A DNA stretch of 64,000 nucleotides. Origin: Verrucomicrobium sp. GAS474 (lineage in GTDB: Bacteria; Verrucomicrobiota; Verrucomicrobiia; Methylacidiphilales; GAS474). The notes under the pieces are model-generated. The model did not search any database. It was not told where the DNA came from and worked only from the letters and a program-made list of their open reading frames with translations. Shown piece after piece: positions 18,201 through 26,143 of the stretch. Each line of letters starts with the position of its first letter. Position 1 is the first letter of the stretch. The stretch spans positions 3,286,001-3,350,000 of the forward strand of contig NZ_LT629781.1 in assembly GCF_900105685.1 (NCBI RefSeq). Direction: 5' to 3'. Both the position numbers and the translations under genes were made by a program.

Positions 18201-19454
18201 CTAAGGACTCTTCAGCGTCGTCCGCTGCGCCACGGCGGGCGCGAAGGCGTGGGTCCTCCCCTGCACGAACTCCAGCTGCCGCGAAGCGGCCGCTTTCAGG
18301 TTGTTGTAGAGGACGCAGACCCCCGACGGCGGGCAGACGTAATCGCCGAGACCGGCCACGATCGTCGTGGGGCAGGTAATCCGCTTCGCCATGTTGGCCC
18401 CGTCGTAATAGCCGAGACCGGCGACGTAATCGGGCCGCCAGCCCCGGAGCCGCCCGAGAGTGATCCCTCCCAGGTCGCAGCACCAGGGAATGCCGACCCG
18501 GCAGAGCGTGACGTCCTTGTCCAATGCCGCCCCGGCCAGCGATTGGAAGCCGCCCTGGCTGCCGCCGCTGACGATGAGATCGTGCCCGTTCCACTCCGGC
18601 TGGCTCTTGAGGAATTCAAGCGCCCGCAGCACCCGGAGGATCATCCCGTTGAAGTAGGCCGTCTCCGGCTTGGCGTTCTCGTCGTTCTTGAAGGCATAGC
18701 CCTTCAGCTCGCCATTCTTCAACGCCTCATAGTAGGCGGCGTCCTTGCCGTTCTCGATGCCGTGGGCGTTGATGGTCAAGACCAACGTCTCCTTCTCCCG
18801 GTCGATCGGAGGGCTGCCGACGCCGTACCCCATGAATCCGGCGCGGGCCTTGAGCGACTTCGGCGCGGCGTCCTTCGGCTTGGTGAAATAGCCCGAGACC
18901 GGCTTTCCGCCGGCGCAATCGATCTTCACGTCATAGACGACGAAGGCGGGATCGGGTGAGGGAATCTCGGTGAGGGAGACCTTCATCGGCACCTCGGCGA
19001 GGCGGGCCTTCTGCGCGGTCCAGAAGGAGTCGAAATCGGCCGGTTCGGGAACGCCCTCGAGCTTCTCCGGCTCGACTCCCGCGCCGCCGTCGAAGCGGAC
19101 CGATCCCTTGGAATTGACGAGCGGCTTCCCCCCCTCGTCGAGCGCGGCGACCTCGATGCGGACGAAGCCCGGCTTGTCGATCGAGGTCGTGATGACCAGC
19201 GGCTCGGTCTCGGACGAAACCATCTCGCCGGTCTCGGTCTTCGCGTCATCGCCGGTGCGAGTCCATTTCAGCTTCTTCCCGGCGACGAGCTTCGCATCGG
19301 GAGCCGCACCGTCGGCGAGGCGGATGGTGAAGACCATTTTTTCGCCGGGATCGTAGAAGGCCTGTTCCTTGTCGGTCGTCCCGATCAGCGTCAGTTCCCC
19401 GGCCCACAAGGCCAGGGAGGGAAACAGGAGTAGGGCGGAGAGAAGGCAACGCAT
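18201..19454 (-). CDS. Secreted acetyl-xylan esterase / cephalosporin-C deacetylase-like (CE7) hydrolase
   Basis: A 417-aa alpha/beta hydrolase with a signal peptide (MRCLLSALLLFPSLALWAG). An N-terminal beta-rich domain of about 110 residues precedes an AXE1-type catalytic domain. The nucleophile elbow is SGGSQGGFQS (S299), the acid D371 is in VAGLGDYVCPPSG and the base H402 is in GRTHAFAP. CE7 enzymes remove acetyl groups from xylan fragments or related acetyl esters, which fits a polysaccharide-degrading lifestyle. Export to the periplasm or outside is inferred. The N-terminal domain resembles that of larger verrucomicrobial and planctomycete esterases. Confidence 0.82.
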   Translation of the reverse strand: MRCLLSALLLFPSLALWAGELTLIGTTDKEQAFYDPGEKMVFTIRLADGAAPDAKLVAGKKLKWTRTGDDAKTETGEMVSSETEPLVITTSIDKPGFVRIEVAALDEGGKPLVNSKGSVRFDGGAGVEPEKLEGVPEPADFDSFWTAQKARLAEVPMKVSLTEIPSPDPAFVVYDVKIDCAGGKPVSGYFTKPKDAAPKSLKARAGFMGYGVGSPPIDREKETLVLTINAHGIENGKDAAYYEALKNGELKGYAFKNDENAKPETAYFNGMILRVLRALEFLKSQPEWNGHDLIVSGGSQGGFQSLAGAALDKDVTLCRVGIPWCCDLGGITLGRLRGWRPDYVAGLGYYDGANMAKRITCPTTIVAGLGDYVCPPSGVCVLYNNLKAAASRQLEFVQGRTHAFAPAVAQRTTLKSP

Positions 19455-19503
19455 GGGACAGAAATCCTATGCGAGAACCGCCCTTTTTGAAAGGGCCGAA
19501 TGT

Positions 19504-20400
19504 CTAGGAAGGAATGCCGCTGCTGAGGAGCTTCTCGGTCCCCGTGACGATCTCGGGGAGGAGCTTCTCGAGCAGTTCCTCGGTCACGCCGAGGCGCTGG
19601 AGGAGTTCCTCGTCGAGTTCGACGCTGAAACCGTCCTCGCCGACGCCATAGCCCATGCTCGTCGCCAGGTGCTTCCCGGCATGAACCAGGGCGACCAGCG
19701 GCTGCTGCTCGTTGCCCGCCATCCGAGGACGGGGATAGTAGCAGGCCACCTCGATGAGGCTGACGGGATAGCCCCAGCCTTCGGTGAGGACGCCGCCGAC
19801 GTCGGTGTGGTCGTAGCCGAGGAGATCGTGTTCCGCCTGGCGCCAGGGGATGTTCTTTTCCAGCTGGTGGACGCGGATCCGCTCGAACTGATCGGCGCAG
19901 GCGTGCGCCAGGGCGAGCTTGCCGACATCGTGGAGGAGGCCCGCGGTGTAGGCCAGCTCCGGCTGGATGCCGTGACCGACCTTCTTCGCGAGCGCTTCCG
20001 AGGCGACGGCGACGCAGAGGGAATGCTTGTAAAGATCGCCCGGCTCCCAGCCGTAGGCGCCGACGGGCTGATTCGCCAGCCAGCGGCCCGCGAGGGAACC
20101 GGCGGCGATGCGGTAGAGCTGCTTGAAGCCGATCCGGACGACGGCGTCGGCCACGGTCTCGCACTGGGCGGAAGAGGCGAAGAAGGCCGAGTTGGCCATC
20201 CGCAGGACCGCCGTGGAGAGGCCGGGGTCCTTCATGATCATCGACTGGACGTCGTTCGCCTCGGCCTTCTCGGGCTTCGAGAGGAGGTCCATGAGGGGCG
20301 GCAGGAGCCAGGGGGAGCAGGGAATGCTTCGCGCCATCTCGCAAACGAGGCTGAGAGGCAGCGGCTGTCCCGGAGGCGGCGTGGGCGTGGGATCGCTCAT
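19504..20400 (-). CDS. HDOD-domain signalling protein
   Basis: A 298-aa protein whose core (about residues 20-215) is an HDOD domain: a degenerate HD hydrolase fold with GLLHDVGKLALAHACADQF and VLTEGWGYPVSLIEV. HDOD proteins lack hydrolase activity in known cases and act as scaffolds in motility and cell-cycle signalling. I start at the ATG at 20400 (MSDPTPTPPP); its first bases overlap the cheD stop (ATGA), so the two are translationally coupled. A role in chemotaxis or motility output is inferred from that coupling. Confidence 0.82.
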   Translation of the reverse strand: MSDPTPTPPPGQPLPLSLVCEMARSIPCSPWLLPPLMDLLSKPEKAEANDVQSMIMKDPGLSTAVLRMANSAFFASSAQCETVADAVVRIGFKQLYRIAAGSLAGRWLANQPVGAYGWEPGDLYKHSLCVAVASEALAKKVGHGIQPELAYTAGLLHDVGKLALAHACADQFERIRVHQLEKNIPWRQAEHDLLGYDHTDVGGVLTEGWGYPVSLIEVACYYPRPRMAGNEQQPLVALVHAGKHLATSMGYGVGEDGFSVELDEELLQRLGVTEELLEKLLPEIVTGTEKLLSSGIPS

Positions 20401-20975
20401 TTCCAAAAGAGAGGTTGGTTGGGGGTCCGAACGGAGACCTGTCCCGATTCGAGATAGAATTTGATCGTTCGATTGACGTGGCCGCCGACTTCCCAGGCAC
20501 CGACGCGGAGGCCGAGGGTCTGGCTGAGGGTCTTGAAGGTCTCGATGTTCCGGTCGCCGATGCGGAAGAACTTGTCGGCACTCATCACCTGGGAGCCGCC
20601 GAAGACCTTGCACTCCAGGTGGCTTCCCGCGCCCGCCTTCTTGAGCTGGGCGAGGAGCTCGTTCATCCCGCTGTCGAGGAACATGGCGATCTTCGTCGCG
20701 CCCTGGCTCTGGTGGAGCTTCGAGTCGGGAAGCATCGCATGGAGCATTCCGCCGATCTTCTTGGCCGGATCGTAGAGGGTGATGCCGAGACAGGAACCGA
20801 GGGCGTAGGTCGTGATGATCCAGGAGGCCCCGGAGGCCATCTTGATATCGGCCACTCCGACGATCGTTTCCCGATATTCCGTTCCCGACGCTGAGGTGGG
20901 GGCAAGCGGGGTGTTCAAACAGTCACTTTCCGAAGAGGCTATAAAGGATTCAAGCCCGGAACGGCGGGGCGACAT
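20397..20975 (-). CDS. cheD: Chemoreceptor glutamine deamidase CheD
   Basis: A 192-aa protein. The CheD catalytic cysteine is C62 in TTYALGSCLGITLYD and the histidine is H79 in IGGMLHAMLPDS. The downstream KVFGGSQVMSADKFFRIGDR is equally typical. CheD deamidates receptor glutamines and, with CheC, tunes adaptation. No cheC or receptor gene lies in the window. The first ~35 residues are Ser/Thr-rich and not conserved, so the true start might be further in. The gene follows the flagellar block but is separated from csrA by a membrane-protein gene. Confidence 0.92.
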   Translation of the reverse strand: MSPRRSGLESFIASSESDCLNTPLAPTSASGTEYRETIVGVADIKMASGASWIITTYALGSCLGITLYDPAKKIGGMLHAMLPDSKLHQSQGATKIAMFLDSGMNELLAQLKKAGAGSHLECKVFGGSQVMSADKFFRIGDRNIETFKTLSQTLGLRVGAWEVGGHVNRTIKFYLESGQVSVRTPNQPLFWK

Positions 20976-21063
20976 CGCCCTTCACCGAGCCCGCAGCGCG
21001 AACATTCGCCGCACAATACTGTCCCGGCTCGGGGGCTGTCGAGGAAGAAGGTCTTCCTAGGTG

Positions 21064-21792
21064 TTATTTCATGTTCGGACCCGCGTCGTGGACGGGGACC
21101 GGCGCCGGCTGCGGCGTCGAGGGGGAGGAGCCCGAGGGAATCGGGACGAGGGAGCTTCCGGCGACCGAATCGGGAGACTGGGGCGTGGCCGGGGTGGGGA
21201 AGACGTCGATGGGCTGGGGCGTCGCGCTCCCCGCGGCGCCGTTGCCGCCGGCCCCGCCCGCTCCCGCGCCGCCGCCGGCGCTGTTGAGGATCGACTGCTC
21301 GCGTACCATGACGAGGAGGGCAGACTGGTCGTCCATCAGGTTCTTCAGGCCGTCGTACTCGGTCTGCAGCTGGCCGATGCTCCGCTCCTTCGCGGCGATC
21401 TCGTTCTTGAATTTGTCCTCGAGCGTCGCGACGGCCGCGGCGTGCTCGCCGTCCTTCTTGCGGACGGCGTCGAGATCGCGCTTGAAGTCGTCCTGCAGCG
21501 TCGACATCGATTCCCGCTCGGCGGCCAGGGAACGCTCGATCGTGACGAAGCGGCCCTGCTGCATGGCGATCTCTTCGGAAAGCTTGAGGAGCTGGAGGTA
21601 GCGGCTGTTGAGGTTCGCGCTCAGCTTGCTGACGTTGTCTTCGCCGTCCTTCTTGACGCCGTCGATCTTCTCCTGGACCGCGAGGAATTTCTTATCGAGG
21701 AGGAATTTCTGGACGCCGACGAAGCAGGCCAGGGCGATGATCGCCAAGACCAGCAAAATTTCGGGGGTCGCCTTCCCTGACTGTGAGTTCAT
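21064..21792 (-). CDS. Membrane-anchored coiled-coil protein of unknown function
   Basis: A 242-aa protein with one N-terminal TM segment (about residues 11-30). A long charged helical region predicted as coiled coil follows (about 35-165, with phrases such as KFKNEIAAKERSIGQLQTEY), then a Gly/Ala patch and a Pro/Ser-rich tail (about 185-242). No enzymatic motif is visible. It lies between csrA and cheD in the same orientation but has its own AT-rich upstream spacer (21793-21940), so it may be a separate transcript. Placement suggests a motility or envelope scaffold, which is a guess. Confidence 0.65.
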   Translation of the reverse strand: MNSQSGKATPEILLVLAIIALACFVGVQKFLLDKKFLAVQEKIDGVKKDGEDNVSKLSANLNSRYLQLLKLSEEIAMQQGRFVTIERSLAAERESMSTLQDDFKRDLDAVRKKDGEHAAAVATLEDKFKNEIAAKERSIGQLQTEYDGLKNLMDDQSALLVMVREQSILNSAGGGAGAGGAGGNGAAGSATPQPIDVFPTPATPQSPDSVAGSSLVPIPSGSSPSTPQPAPVPVHDAGPNMK

Positions 21793-21940
21793 AACCCTGT
21801 GATCCTTCAGATTAAATCTACCACACTAAATCAATTGCAGAGAGGGGCGTCCAGTTTTTAATTAAAAAAACATAAAATCGCGTCCTTCTCATTGATTAAA
21901 AAGAAGCAAGACCCATTCCAAATCGGCTTTCCGGGTAAAA
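21793..21940. other. AT-rich spacer between csrA and the coiled-coil gene
   Basis: 148 bp with long A/T runs (for example TTTTTAATTAAAAAAA near 21855), in strong contrast to flanking GC-rich genes. It probably holds the end of the flgF-csrA transcript and a promoter for the gene ending at 21064. I found no good -24/-12 or sigma-28 element and no GC-rich hairpin here. Confidence 0.35.
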
Positions 21941-22198
21941 TTACTTCCCCTCCCCGTCCTTGCGGGCGCGGGCCTCGGCGGCCTGCCGCAGGAGGTCGGC
22001 GGGAAGGACGTTCGGCTTCAGGACGGCGTCCTGGTTCGACTGGATGATCTTCGGGTCGATTTCGGTGCGGAGGATGCGGACTTCGCGGGGGGCCTTGATG
22101 CCGATGCGGACGCGCTGGCCCTCGACGGCGACGATGACAACCTCGATCTCGTCTCCCAGCTTGATCGATTCTCCGGGCTTTCTGGAAAGTACTAACAT
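21941..22198 (-). CDS. csrA: Carbon storage / translational regulator CsrA
   Basis: An 85-aa protein. The first ~50 residues are textbook CsrA (MLVLSRKPGESIKLGD, then VRIGIKAPREVRILRTEI), a domain-swapped RNA-binding dimer that recognises GGA loops. A C-terminal extension of about 30 residues makes it longer than the 61-aa E. coli protein. It is 15 nt downstream of fliW, the classic pairing in which FliW sequesters CsrA until flagellin is exported. The target is therefore probably the flagellin mRNA, encoded outside this window. Confidence 0.95.
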   Translation of the reverse strand: MLVLSRKPGESIKLGDEIEVVIVAVEGQRVRIGIKAPREVRILRTEIDPKIIQSNQDAVLKPNVLPADLLRQAAEARARKDGEGK

Positions 22199-22213
22199 GG
22201 TGGGTTTTCCTTT

Positions 22214-22630
22214 CTAGAATTCGAAGGTTTCCTGCTCGGAGTAGCGGGCATCGTGGAGGACGATCTGGCTGCCCAGCTTCTTCTCCTTGTGGAGGACGAG
22301 AGGCGCGCGGAGGTTCGCGTGGATGCGGAACGGCTTCCCGCTTTCGAGGCGGATGATGAAAAGGATGACGCAGTCGAGCGGCCCGGGGGAACCGATGGGC
22401 TCGAGCTCGATGTCGTCGACGTCCATGACGTAATCGGGCTTCAGGTAGAAGGCCTCGATCACCACGAAGGCGACGTTGACGTCCTCGACGCTCCGCATGA
22501 CGGTGAAGGGGCGGTGGCCCTCCTCCTGCGAGAAGACGAAGCGGTGGAGCGTGGGGAAACCGGGGATCCCCTGCGGAAACGTGAAGGTTTTATCGAGGAT
22601 TTCCCTCTCGATGGGGTCAAGTTCGGCCAT
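22214..22630 (-). CDS. fliW: Flagellar assembly factor FliW
   Basis: A 138-aa protein with the FliW pattern FPQGIPGFPTLHRFVFSQ near the N-terminus and NLRAPLVLHKEKKLGSQIVL near the C-terminus. FliW binds either flagellin or CsrA, coupling flagellin translation to hook completion. It lies directly between flgL and csrA, separated by 9 and 15 nt, as in Bacillus and many deep-branching flagellates. Confidence 0.94.
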   Translation of the reverse strand: MAELDPIEREILDKTFTFPQGIPGFPTLHRFVFSQEEGHRPFTVMRSVEDVNVAFVVIEAFYLKPDYVMDVDDIELEPIGSPGPLDCVILFIIRLESGKPFRIHANLRAPLVLHKEKKLGSQIVLHDARYSEQETFEF

Positions 22631-22639
22631 GGATAAGAA

Positions 22640-23596
22640 TTAGGTGATGTAATCGAGCAGGCTCATGTTGAGGATCTTCGCGCCCGATTGCAATGCCGCC
22701 TGATAGGCCGTCTGCACCGTCGTCAGGTCGGTGGCCAGGTTCGCCGTGTTGGCGTCGCTGAGGGTACTGGCCTGCTTCCTCAGGTTCGTCATCTGGTTGG
22801 TCAGCGCGGTCGCGTTCGTCGAGAGCTGGGTCAGCTTCGCCGAGGCGATGCCGACGCTCTCCGAGGAGAGGGAGACCGCGGCGTTGACCTGCTGCATGGC
22901 CGAGGCGTAGCCGCCCTCCGCCGCGAAGGGATCGGCCGTCGAGGTCGCGTTCTGCATCTCCGTCGCCAGGGAGGCGATGAGGGTGTAGGTGTCGGTGCTC
23001 GTCTGGCCCGCCTTGTAGAGGAAGCCGTTGAAGCCCGCGGTGCTGCTCCCCGCGGTGAGGCCGATGTTCACGCTGAGGTTCGCGTTGATCTCGTAGGAGG
23101 TGACGTTGGAGCTGTAATTGGCCGAGCTGTTGAAGACGTAGCTGGGCGGCGCGCTCGGGTTCGAGACGAGGGGGGGGACGTTCCCGGTGCTGCCGTAGAG
23201 GTAGACGCCGTTCGTCGACCGGTTCGCGATCGAGGCGATCTGGTCGGCGATCGTCCCCATTTCTTGGCCGATGATGTGGTAGGTGGAGGCGTCGGAGACG
23301 CCGTTGGCCGAGGTGATCAGCTCGCTGGCGCGGCTCATCAGCGTCTGGAGGTCGGCCATCCCCTGGTAGCTGTTCTGGGCCGCCAGCGTCGCGGAGTCGG
23401 TGTTCGCCGAATACTGCTGGGTCTGCAGCTCGTTCGTCCGGTAGTTGTTGAGGTCGCCGAACCCGGCGACGTTGTCCGACGGGTCGAGGATGTTCATCCC
23501 GGTCGAGATCTGCTGGCTCAGCTTGTTTTCCCGGCTCAGGAGGGTGCTCGTGGTGTCCTTGAGCTGGTTCGGGAAGGTCTGGGAGGTGACGCGCAT
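22640..23596 (-). CDS. flgL: Hook-filament junction protein FlgL
   Basis: A 318-aa flagellin-superfamily protein. The N-terminal helix MRVTSQTFPNQLKDTTSTL contains the NQL-type motif, then LSQQISTGMNILDPSDNVAGFG. A variable Ser/Ala/Asn-rich middle precedes a C-terminal helix ending LDYIT. Being next to flgK and followed by fliW supports FlgL (HAP3) rather than flagellin. Because no flagellin gene is in the window, filament function cannot be excluded on sequence alone. Confidence 0.85.
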   Translation of the reverse strand: MRVTSQTFPNQLKDTTSTLLSRENKLSQQISTGMNILDPSDNVAGFGDLNNYRTNELQTQQYSANTDSATLAAQNSYQGMADLQTLMSRASELITSANGVSDASTYHIIGQEMGTIADQIASIANRSTNGVYLYGSTGNVPPLVSNPSAPPSYVFNSSANYSSNVTSYEINANLSVNIGLTAGSSTAGFNGFLYKAGQTSTDTYTLIASLATEMQNATSTADPFAAEGGYASAMQQVNAAVSLSSESVGIASAKLTQLSTNATALTNQMTNLRKQASTLSDANTANLATDLTTVQTAYQAALQSGAKILNMSLLDYIT

Positions 23597-23627
23597 GGGA
23601 ATTTCTCCTTGGGATTAACTCTGGGGC

Positions 23628-25199
23628 TTAACCGAGGTTGTTGATGATCGTCTGGTACATCTGGTCCAGCGTGTTGATGAACTTCGAGGAGGCCTCGAAG
23701 GCGCGCTGGAAGGTGAGGAGGTCGACGGTTTCGTCGTTCACCGAGATGCCGGAAACCGAGTTCCGCTGGTTCGTGACCTGGGTGCTCATGAGATTCTGCG
23801 AAGTGAGGTTCGTCGCCGCCGCGCTCCGGGCCGCCGCCGTCGTCGTGACGACCGACTTGTAGAAGGAGAGCGTGCTGGGATCGTCGGCCAGCGCCGCGAT
23901 CTTCGTCGCGTTGCTGCCGTCGAGCTGGCCGGCGGTCGTCGTCGCCGCCGGGATGAGGTCGTTGTTGTAGTTCGCGTTGTTCAGGTCGTAGACCTGGTTC
24001 ACGGCGAGGTCGAAGGCGCCGGTGCTGGCGGTCGAGGAGGAGGAGCTGGTGGTGAAGAAGGGAGTGGTCACGGCGGCACCGTTCTGGTCGTAGCCCGAGG
24101 CCACCGCGGAGTTGATCCCGGTGACGACGTTGTTGATGAAAGTGTTGTAGCGGTCGAGGAGCGAGGAGCCGCCGCTGAAGGCGCTCGCGGTGGTCTGCTC
24201 CTTGCCGATCACGTTGTTGTCGATGTTGAGGAGGCCGCCGAGGCTGCCGCCCGTCGGCGAGGCCGTCGTCGTCCCGTTCGACGCCGAGGTGGCGGTCAGG
24301 GTGAGGTCGTTGCCGATCGCGTAGCCGGTCGCGCCCGTCGTCGGGTCGGAACCGGTGACGGAGAGGGCGTAGCTGGTCCCCGCGCCGCCGCCGTAGATCC
24401 CGGTGACGAGGGAGACGCCGGGGGTGTCGGTCAACGCGATGTCGATCATGTTGCTGTGCTGCGCGTTCGTCGTGACCGTGACGTTCGCGAGCTTGGAAAG
24501 CTGCTCCACCGCCAGCTGCCGGGCGTCGCGGAGGTCGTCGGCCTGGTTCAGGGGGACGCCCTGGGCCGTCGCCGTGTTGAGCTCGGCCTTCGAGATCTGG
24601 ACGTTGTAGTTCGCGATCTCGGTGGTCAGGGAGTTGACCGTCGCGACCTCGGTGTTGGCCTCGGTGAAGCCGCCTTCCTTCACGCTGGCGATCTGGTTGT
24701 AGATCGTCTTCGCCGTCGTGACGAAGGAGTTCGCCGCGCTGGAGACCGCATCCCGGTAGTTGTCCGAGGTCGGGTTCGCGCCGAGGGCGCTCCACGCGGT
24801 GTAGAGGTTCGTCGCCGCCGAGGTGAGGCCGGTCTGGCTCGTCGCCTGGGTCGGATCGAGCTGGGTGCTGCTGAGTTGCTCCGCGAGGGCGTCCTGCGCC
24901 TCGGCGGTGAAGGAATCCATCTCGGTCGCGTAGCCGAGGTTGGAGTTCTCGTTCTGGACCTGGGTGTCGAGGTACTTGTTGCGGAGCGAGGTGAGGCCGA
25001 GGCTGACGACGCCGATGCTCATGTCGCCGCCGCCGATGTTCAGCGTGATGTCCTCCGTGGAGACGACGCGCTGGCGGGACGCCCCCTCCGTGGAGGCGTT
25101 CGCGACGTTGCGACCGGCCGTTTGGATCTGCAGCTGGGCGACCTGCAACGCGCCGTTGCCCAGGTAGATTCCGCCCGCAAGACCAAGACTGTGTGCCAT
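23628..25199 (-). CDS. flgK: Hook-filament junction protein FlgK
   Basis: A 523-aa protein with the FlgB/C/E/F/G/K N-terminal rod-type motif (LQVAQLQIQTAGRNVANAST) and a C-terminal NETVDLLTFQRAFEASSKFI, the standard FlgK ending. The long central domain is rich in Ser, Thr, Ala and Asn. FlgK is the first hook-filament adaptor (HAP1). It is followed by flgL and preceded by its export chaperone gene, flgN. Confidence 0.93.
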   Translation of the reverse strand: MAHSLGLAGGIYLGNGALQVAQLQIQTAGRNVANASTEGASRQRVVSTEDITLNIGGGDMSIGVVSLGLTSLRNKYLDTQVQNENSNLGYATEMDSFTAEAQDALAEQLSSTQLDPTQATSQTGLTSAATNLYTAWSALGANPTSDNYRDAVSSAANSFVTTAKTIYNQIASVKEGGFTEANTEVATVNSLTTEIANYNVQISKAELNTATAQGVPLNQADDLRDARQLAVEQLSKLANVTVTTNAQHSNMIDIALTDTPGVSLVTGIYGGGAGTSYALSVTGSDPTTGATGYAIGNDLTLTATSASNGTTTASPTGGSLGGLLNIDNNVIGKEQTTASAFSGGSSLLDRYNTFINNVVTGINSAVASGYDQNGAAVTTPFFTTSSSSSTASTGAFDLAVNQVYDLNNANYNNDLIPAATTTAGQLDGSNATKIAALADDPSTLSFYKSVVTTTAAARSAAATNLTSQNLMSTQVTNQRNSVSGISVNDETVDLLTFQRAFEASSKFINTLDQMYQTIINNLG

Positions 25200-25237
25200 A
25201 ATGCGTTCCTCGCTCCTATTCCTGTTTCAGAAAAAAC

Positions 25238-25699
25238 CTAGACCTTCACGTCCATCAGCAGGCCGCTGCCCGCGAAGGCGCTGGAGATCGATCCCATGTG
25301 GTTGTAGGTGGTCTGCTTCCGCTTCGCGCCGAGGAACTCGCACATCACCTGCTGGAGGAAGCGGAGGCTGTTCTCCAGGAGCATGTGGTTCTGCTGGGCG
25401 AGGTCCTGCATCCGGCGGAACTTCTTCACGCACTCCTGCCGGAGGCGGTCCTGCCCCTCGGAGAGCGGGCGGGCCTGGATGAAGGTCTTGAGGTTGAGCT
25501 GGTGCCGTTCCAGGTTCGTCGTGAGGTGGGTGATCTTCTCGCAGATCGTGGGAAGCCGCGTCACGTCCCGGTTCAGGATGCATTCCTGCTCGTCCCGCTG
25601 GCACTGGATCAATTCGTCGAGCATCTCTTCGAGCTGCTGGAGGACGATCTGGCCGGCTTCGTTTTCGACAGGGAGGGTTTCGGAGGTCGCGGTGGTCAT
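25238..25699 (-). CDS. flgN: FlgN-like export chaperone
   Basis: A 153-aa, mostly helical, charged protein with the FlgN-type N-terminal pattern (LEEMLDELIQCQRDEQECIL) and internal heptads. FlgN binds FlgK and FlgL and delivers them to the export gate. Sequence identity in this family is low, so position just upstream of flgK carries much of the weight. Confidence 0.75.
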   Translation of the reverse strand: MTTATSETLPVENEAGQIVLQQLEEMLDELIQCQRDEQECILNRDVTRLPTICEKITHLTTNLERHQLNLKTFIQARPLSEGQDRLRQECVKKFRRMQDLAQQNHMLLENSLRFLQQVMCEFLGAKRKQTTYNHMGSISSAFAGSGLLMDVKV

Positions 25700-25711
25700 A
25701 AATTGGGGATG

Positions 25712-26134
25712 TTATTTGGAAAGAGGGGTCAGGGGCTCGTCGGCAGGGTTCACGGCGGTGGCGCGGAGGGCGATCAGCGATCCGGCGGGGAGCGCGATGC
25801 CCTGCTTCTGCGCCTCGGAACGGGCGTGCTTCTGCAACATCTGCTGGTACATCTGCTGGGCGATGCCCGTGGGGCCGGTGTTCTGCTGGGCCATCTGGGT
25901 GGCGATGGCCTGCTTGAAGATCCCGCCGAAGACCTCGCCGGAGAACTCGTCGGTCTTGCCGCCCGAGGTGCCGGGGAGGCCCTTCACCATTTCGTCGAGC
26001 ATGTAGCCGTTGAACGTCGCCTCCATCTGGACGGCGGTGTCCTTCAGCTTCTTCGTGTCGGCCTCCTTCAACGCGGGGGCGGTGACGGGCTGGCCGGCCT
26101 GGGAGGCGATCGAGTTGATGGAGGAGATCGTCAT
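25712..26134 (-). CDS. flgJ: Rod-binding / rod-cap protein, FlgJ N-terminal domain only
   Basis: A 140-aa protein matching the N-terminal rod-binding domain of FlgJ (AVQMEATFNGYMLDEMVKG; IFKQAIATQMAQQNTGPTGI). The muramidase domain of enterobacterial FlgJ is absent, so a separate peptidoglycan hydrolase must open the wall. It follows flgI with a 9-nt gap. Confidence 0.86.
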   Translation of the reverse strand: MTISSINSIASQAGQPVTAPALKEADTKKLKDTAVQMEATFNGYMLDEMVKGLPGTSGGKTDEFSGEVFGGIFKQAIATQMAQQNTGPTGIAQQMYQQMLQKHARSEAQKQGIALPAGSLIALRATAVNPADEPLTPLSK

Positions 26135-26143
26135 GGTTTTGGC

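Noticed and set aside
20976-21063. GG-N10-GC upstream of cheD
   Set aside because: Doublet spacing fits, but flanking bases (GGGACA, GTGC) poorly match the consensus and it lies far from the start codon.
21840-21860. TGGACG...TGCA upstream of the coiled-coil gene as a sigma-54 promoter
   Set aside because: Spacing between GG and GC is 12 rather than 10 nt.
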